This document shows positions 9,224 through 13,118 of a stretch of 13,118 bases of DNA, piece by piece (the first letter of the stretch is position 1; each line of letters starts with the position of its first letter). Source of the stretch: Acanthaster planci (taxonomy: Eukaryota; Echinodermata; Asteroidea; Valvatida; Acanthasteridae); the NCBI RefSeq assembly GCF_001949145.1, contig NW_019091582.1:691646-704763 (forward strand), given 5' to 3'. The notes beneath the pieces were generated by a model. The model saw only the letters and a program-made list of their open reading frames with translations, was not told the origin of the DNA and ran no database searches. A program made the position numbers and the translations under genes.

Positions 9224-9350
9224 TGTCTACCAATCCGGGTGAAGTATCCAGCATTGTGTAATAATGTCCACCAATCGCAGCAAAGTGCCCACCATGATGC
9301 CGTGTACATCAACCAATCACAGCGAAGTGGCACCCACAAGTACCACGGGG
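9224..9350. repeat. Three degenerate ~41-bp tandem repeats with CCAAT boxes
   Basis: CCAATC occurs at 9230, 9271 and 9313, spaced 41 and 42 bases apart. Each is preceded by a similar tAc/cAc run, and the second and third are followed by CAGC(A/G)AAGTG. The array lies about 80-210 bases upstream of the TATA box. In the gene's own orientation the boxes read ATTGG, which the NF-Y family binds in either direction. The repetition is visible; regulatory use is inferred. Confidence 0.5.
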
Positions 9351-10093
9351 GAGTCTGCACGTGAGCATTTGGTGTAGGGTCATTCGTGTATAGGATCTTA
9401 AACCATTCCAAACCAATGGCGTGCAACAAATCCTTCAAGCGAGACCATTGTTTTAACTGATTTATTTCTCATCATTAAATTAATATAAGCACACTCGTGG
9501 CTCATTTGATATTTACACAATTTTGCACTCGAGTCACATCTGCCTTGTCTTGGTTAATTTCTGGGATAGCCGTAAACTTTAAAAATTTCTGTCGCGTGCG
9601 TCATTACAACTAGCTCAGAGAAAGGAGAGAAAAAAGATCAAACTGGGCCTCGCAGAGGTGAATAACGGAGGAATAATCGGCATATATATTGTATACATTG
9701 TCGTGTACATGATGAGTACGAGGAAAAGAACGGAATGGCTACGTCAAGTATTCCATTTTGAAACATTGAACTTGATCTAGGATGACCGAGTAAAACGTTA
9801 CATCAGGAACGTTCAGGTACTGGCGTCGTGTGAACTAAATTTGTAAGAGATGGGTTTTTCTGGATGCATTTTCCACTTTAACAATCCAAACAACCGGCTG
9901 TACGTTCATAGAATACATGTATATCGAGGACGCTGTAGATATCAGGTTTAATGCAAGTTTGGTGGGCTCATGGTTCATCACAATAGCCAAAAGTCTGGAG
10001 TCCATACGTCACAAACAAGGGCGGATCCAGACAGTTTCCAGGGAGGGGATCAGGCCGCAGTGTTTTTAATATGTCATTTTTGCGGACAAGCAT
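9351..10093. other. Upstream intergenic sequence, no gene seen
   Basis: AT-rich sequence upstream of the FReD promoter. No long open frame, no splice-bounded exon recognisable by family, no RNA gene. Confidence 0.6.
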
Positions 10094-10237
10094 AAGGGTT
10101 TTAATTAGTGTTGGATAGCCCAGAGACACAAGGAAAGTCGATTGTGTGAATCGCCAACATCTGACTGGATAACAAGGTTCCAATAAATCTACATTGACAG
10201 AAAGGCTCAAGGGCTAACACATGACGAATATTAAGTT
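10094..10237 (+). repeat. Direct repeat, left copy
   Basis: About 143 bases matching 11558-11699 in the same orientation, with roughly 80-85% identity by eye. Shared runs include gccaacatctgactggataa, caataaatctaca and atgacgaatattaagtt. It contains no open frame. Identity and family unknown. Confidence 0.75.
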
Positions 10238-10863
10238 GTCATAAAATCTTTTAGTACTGTGCCTTAAAAGTGCAACTTTCCTTTTGGGTAGGTTGGCAAT
10301 TATCGTTTCCTTTGTGGGGAAATCACAGTGCCACATGTTTCTACAATGAGGGTGGACAGATTGCAGGTTTCGTAGCAGATAGTAAAACATTAGTTTTCCG
10401 TTGTAAAGATGTATGTCTCAAAATGGGCGATTTATATTTAAAAAACTATGCTGCGTCTGCTGCAGATCACCCAATGCCCGAGTGAGAAGAAATGTCAAAG
10501 CTGATGCAATGGACTCATACTCTAGACTTACACAGGAATTAAAACCTAGTAACTGAATTAGTCACTGCGTTTTTCCAAACATATATGACATTGTCATGTT
10601 CTACGAAGCATATAACTTTCCATTACATCTAGCTCGTGCTTAAACGCTGATACCCACATCAGTTCTCAATAGGAGTTATTCCCAATACCTTACATGTGTC
10701 AATGCGTACGGAAGTGCGCACATGTATTTCCCCATAATATACTTTTTTGTCTCAGATCGGGGGGGTCAACCCCCAACCCCCTACGATCCACACCTGCATA
10801 AACCACATTGGAATATATTCGGTAGCGTATAAACGTTGAACAGCTTTAAAGAAACAAAAGAAG
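10238..10863. other. Spacer, no gene seen
   Basis: Sequence between the left direct repeat and the foldback element. An open frame at 10270-10485 has no recognisable motif. A G7-TCAA-C5 run at 10759-10775 can form a small hairpin. Confidence 0.5.
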
Positions 10864-11018
10864 CGATTCACAGCAGTGCGCCTCCAAGTGTTTGCAACGC
10901 GTTGACCAATCTCAGCGTGCGAAATCTGTCGACCCAATGCGCGTTTGGAAAGTGTCGACAGATTTCGCGCACTGTGATTGGTCGACGCAAACTCCTGGAG
11001 GCGCACTCTTGTGAATCG
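10864..11018. repeat. Compact foldback (hairpin) element
   Basis: Left arm 10864-10933 and right arm 10954-11018 are imperfect reverse complements around a 20-base loop. Matching blocks, read as left arm and reverse-complemented right arm, are cgattcaca, agtgcgcctcca, tttgc, gaccaatc and gcgaaatctgtcgac. The arms differ by a few substitutions and a gap of about five bases. The GC content is well above that of the flanks. No transposase and no obvious target-site duplication; a foldback MITE is the simplest reading. Confidence 0.8.
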
Positions 11019-11557
11019 ACAGTATTACATAAAGATGGATAAAGAAACGAATAGTGATTGGAGTCAGTGCAATTACGTTCACGTAACAGTTTTGGGGCCA
11101 GTGCAGGTATCATGCTGGCATTGTGAGTTGGCACAATCCAACGATGCATACCCCCCGCAGTTGGGCGAATCGGGAGTTATATCCGAGATCTGTCCGTTCC
11201 AGTGTCCCTAAATGGTGCACATATCGATGTGTGTTTGTAGAACTTTGGAAATCATTCTTCTCCTGACCTGTTTTTAGTGAAGAAGACTTCAAAGAAAGCT
11301 CCTTGTTGTCATGCTTCTTTCTCTTTGTCTTGTGTGTATGTTCGCTTACCTTTTACATACATTACCTAGTGAGAAGAAAGGGTGTCTACACGACGCAGGA
11401 AGGGAAGACGTGCTGTGGACTTACCCATGTCCTTAGGATGGTTCCCGTTGTTTTGCGGATTAATTCACCTGTATTCACTGTGGCTGCGAGTTTGCCAGAT
11501 GCACTGAGATCCGACGGTTTGATGGTTTGATAGTTTCATTAGTCCTAAAATGTGAAA

Positions 11558-11699
11558 AGGGCTTAAAATTAGTATTGGATTGCCCAAAGACACGAGAAAA
11601 GTCGATGCTTTAATGGCCAACATCTGACTGGATAATAAAGTTCAATAAATCTACACTGTCAGCAAGACTCAAGGGCTAACAGATGACGAATATTAAGTT
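11558..11699 (+). repeat. Direct repeat, right copy
   Basis: Second copy of the 10094-10237 repeat, 1.46 kb downstream. The borders are ragged, without TG...CA ends or visible target-site duplications, so I do not call the pair LTRs. Dispersed copies of one unknown repeat family fit as well. Confidence 0.75.
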
Positions 11700-13118
11700 A
11701 TGTTTTACCGTGCAAAACACTGAATTTACATTAACAAATACTCAATACCTGAGGGAAGACATTTGTTGCACGCCCCAATTATCTTCTAAAAGAGAGTGCC
11801 ATCTCGGAGTGTCGATACAAGGCAGCAGACTGCAAACGTTAGCTAGTTTGTGGTGACGGGCTTTGTCTCCAAAATTAGTTATTTACATGTATCTCACAAC
11901 ATCTGCTGTGCCAGCTGGCTACTATCCGTCGCCTTTTGAAAAATAAAACTTTAAAAATCACTTTTGATGATGCCTAGTTATTTCCATCATAAAAGGTTAC
12001 ACGAATTCGGTCCCTGCAGCACGAACTGTCCCATTTATTCCCTAATTTTCAGGGATCACACGACGCAGTGACAATCTGTCCCTTAAGGGCTCCACCACTC
12101 TTGACATTCTTTTTTGGAGCGTAAAATTCTGGTTACAGAAATGAGATCAAGTCGTTATACTCTCCAAGGACAAGCTGTCTGTGTTGTAAAAATACTGCCT
12201 AAAAATATGAGCTTTGATTTGAGCGGTAAAATGAGCTTTCTGTCTTGAACAGCGGGCTCTCAAACGACATCTTGCTGACCTTTTGTCACCAGAATTGGCC
12301 AAAGTGGAACGGTACAAGAACCCTATTACGGATTCCACAATAAAGCACTACATTTTGTAAAAAAAGAGGACTCGTAATATACACGGAAAGCTACATATTG
12401 AGACATCGTATGGTTTTAATTGGAAATAGTTGTGTATCATAATCATGCTGCGTCGTGATGAATAAGCACTTTTTATAATGTTAAACAGTTATCTTAAGCA
12501 GGGGCCGTGGGGCAAGCTCTGGCCAGCAGACTGAAACGAATACAATTCTATTAGTCTTCATACATCGTTTCTATTTTGACATTGTTGAGTTTTCTTTTGA
12601 TATATCCCTGAGAAATGCAACTACATCTGTAAGGTATCTTTCCTTTTTCCCCAGTGATTATCTTGCCATGTTAGATTTCTACCTTTAATGTTTTTTGTTC
12701 CACTTTAAGGATGGATTAATTGGCTTTCGAGCTACAGTGGTTTATTTTCACTTTTATTAATCCTGGCCACCTTAAAGTAGGTTCTTTTGGTTTGTTGTTT
12801 AAATCATAATAATAATAACAATGGCGCTAACTTGGAAAAAAAGGAATTTCATCTATAATTGTACTTTTTCTAATAAAATAGAAGATTCCTCATTAAAAAC
12901 ATTACACCTGCATGAGGAAAGATACTTCTGAGCAGTTTCTCAACTTGAGTGATTGCCATTACGATCAAAAACAAAGCTGTCCGTTATATGTACGTTACTA
13001 CTTTATTGCAAACGACTGTGCCAGCCCTGGATCTGTTGCTTCTGAACCATAAACAATTATTTTTGAGACCACTTAGAAGAAATGAAACCCTAACACGGTT
13101 GAGATCCCTTTTATTATC
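11700..13118. other. AT-rich sequence, no gene seen
   Basis: No recognisable exon, RNA gene or element. Only short simple runs occur, such as (ATA)n near 12807-12820. Confidence 0.6.

Noticed and set aside
9016-9438. 140-codon minus-strand open frame overlapping FReD exon 1
   Set aside because: It overlaps the signal-peptide exon in another frame and covers the promoter and CCAAT repeats; composition is not protein-like.
10270-10485. Plus-strand 71-codon open frame
   Set aside because: No motif, no splice context and no recognisable family.
10759-10781. G/C run as a quadruplex or terminator
   Set aside because: One G-run and two C-runs allow only a small hairpin; four G-tracts on one strand are absent.
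10752-11149. Overlapping open frames on both strands across the foldback
   Set aside because: They arise from the GC-rich inverted repeat, which is stop-poor on both strands.
11303-11530. Plus-strand open frame with a hydrophobic N-terminus
   Set aside because: A single T-rich stretch explains the hydrophobicity; nothing else supports a gene.
10094-11699. LTR retrotransposon with 143-base LTRs
   Set aside because: No TG...CA termini, primer-binding site, polypurine tract, coding sequence or target-site duplication is visible.
1-13118. CRISPR array, tRNA or rRNA genes, bacterial operons
   Set aside because: No regularly spaced short repeats with unique spacers, no cloverleaf or rRNA sequence, and the spliced gene and LINEs show animal nuclear DNA.

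Overview
This is intron-rich, transposon-littered animal nuclear DNA. Its one clearly intact gene is a minus-strand, four-exon gene for a short secreted fibrinogen-related-domain (FReD) protein, with the start codon at 9077-9075 and the stop at 5187-5185. The domain type, the compact introns and the LINE fragments suggest an invertebrate. Amphioxus (Branchiostoma) is my best guess because it has large FReD families, but that is inference.

Layout. Positions 1-4260 hold two copies of a roughly 2.1-kb unit in direct tandem (1-2157 and 2190-4259). Each copy ends in the same sequence followed by a single N, so this could be a real tandem duplication or two haplotypes joined by an assembler. Both copies carry the same pair of exon-like segments on the plus strand, broken by different mutations in each copy. 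One internal block has been swapped for unrelated sequence between the copies. From 4261 to 5184 lies the 3' flank of the FReD gene. Positions 5185-9077 are the gene itself. Its third intron (5439-7366) carries two LINE remnants head to head: an L2-like piece on the minus strand and a jockey/CR1-like piece on the plus strand, the latter ending about 30 bases from the exon 3 splice donor. Upstream of the start codon are a TATA box (9142-9148) and three roughly 41-base degenerate repeats, each with a CCAAT box.

From 9350 to the end there is no convincing gene. This stretch holds a diverged 143-base direct repeat (10094-10237 and 11558-11699) and, between the two copies, a compact 155-base foldback element (10864-11018).

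The spliced product is 282 residues: a signal peptide, a cysteine pair, a short heptad coiled coil and a complete FReD. That is the architecture of a secreted oligomeric lectin, like a ficolin without its collagen stalk. No other gene in the window obviously works with it.
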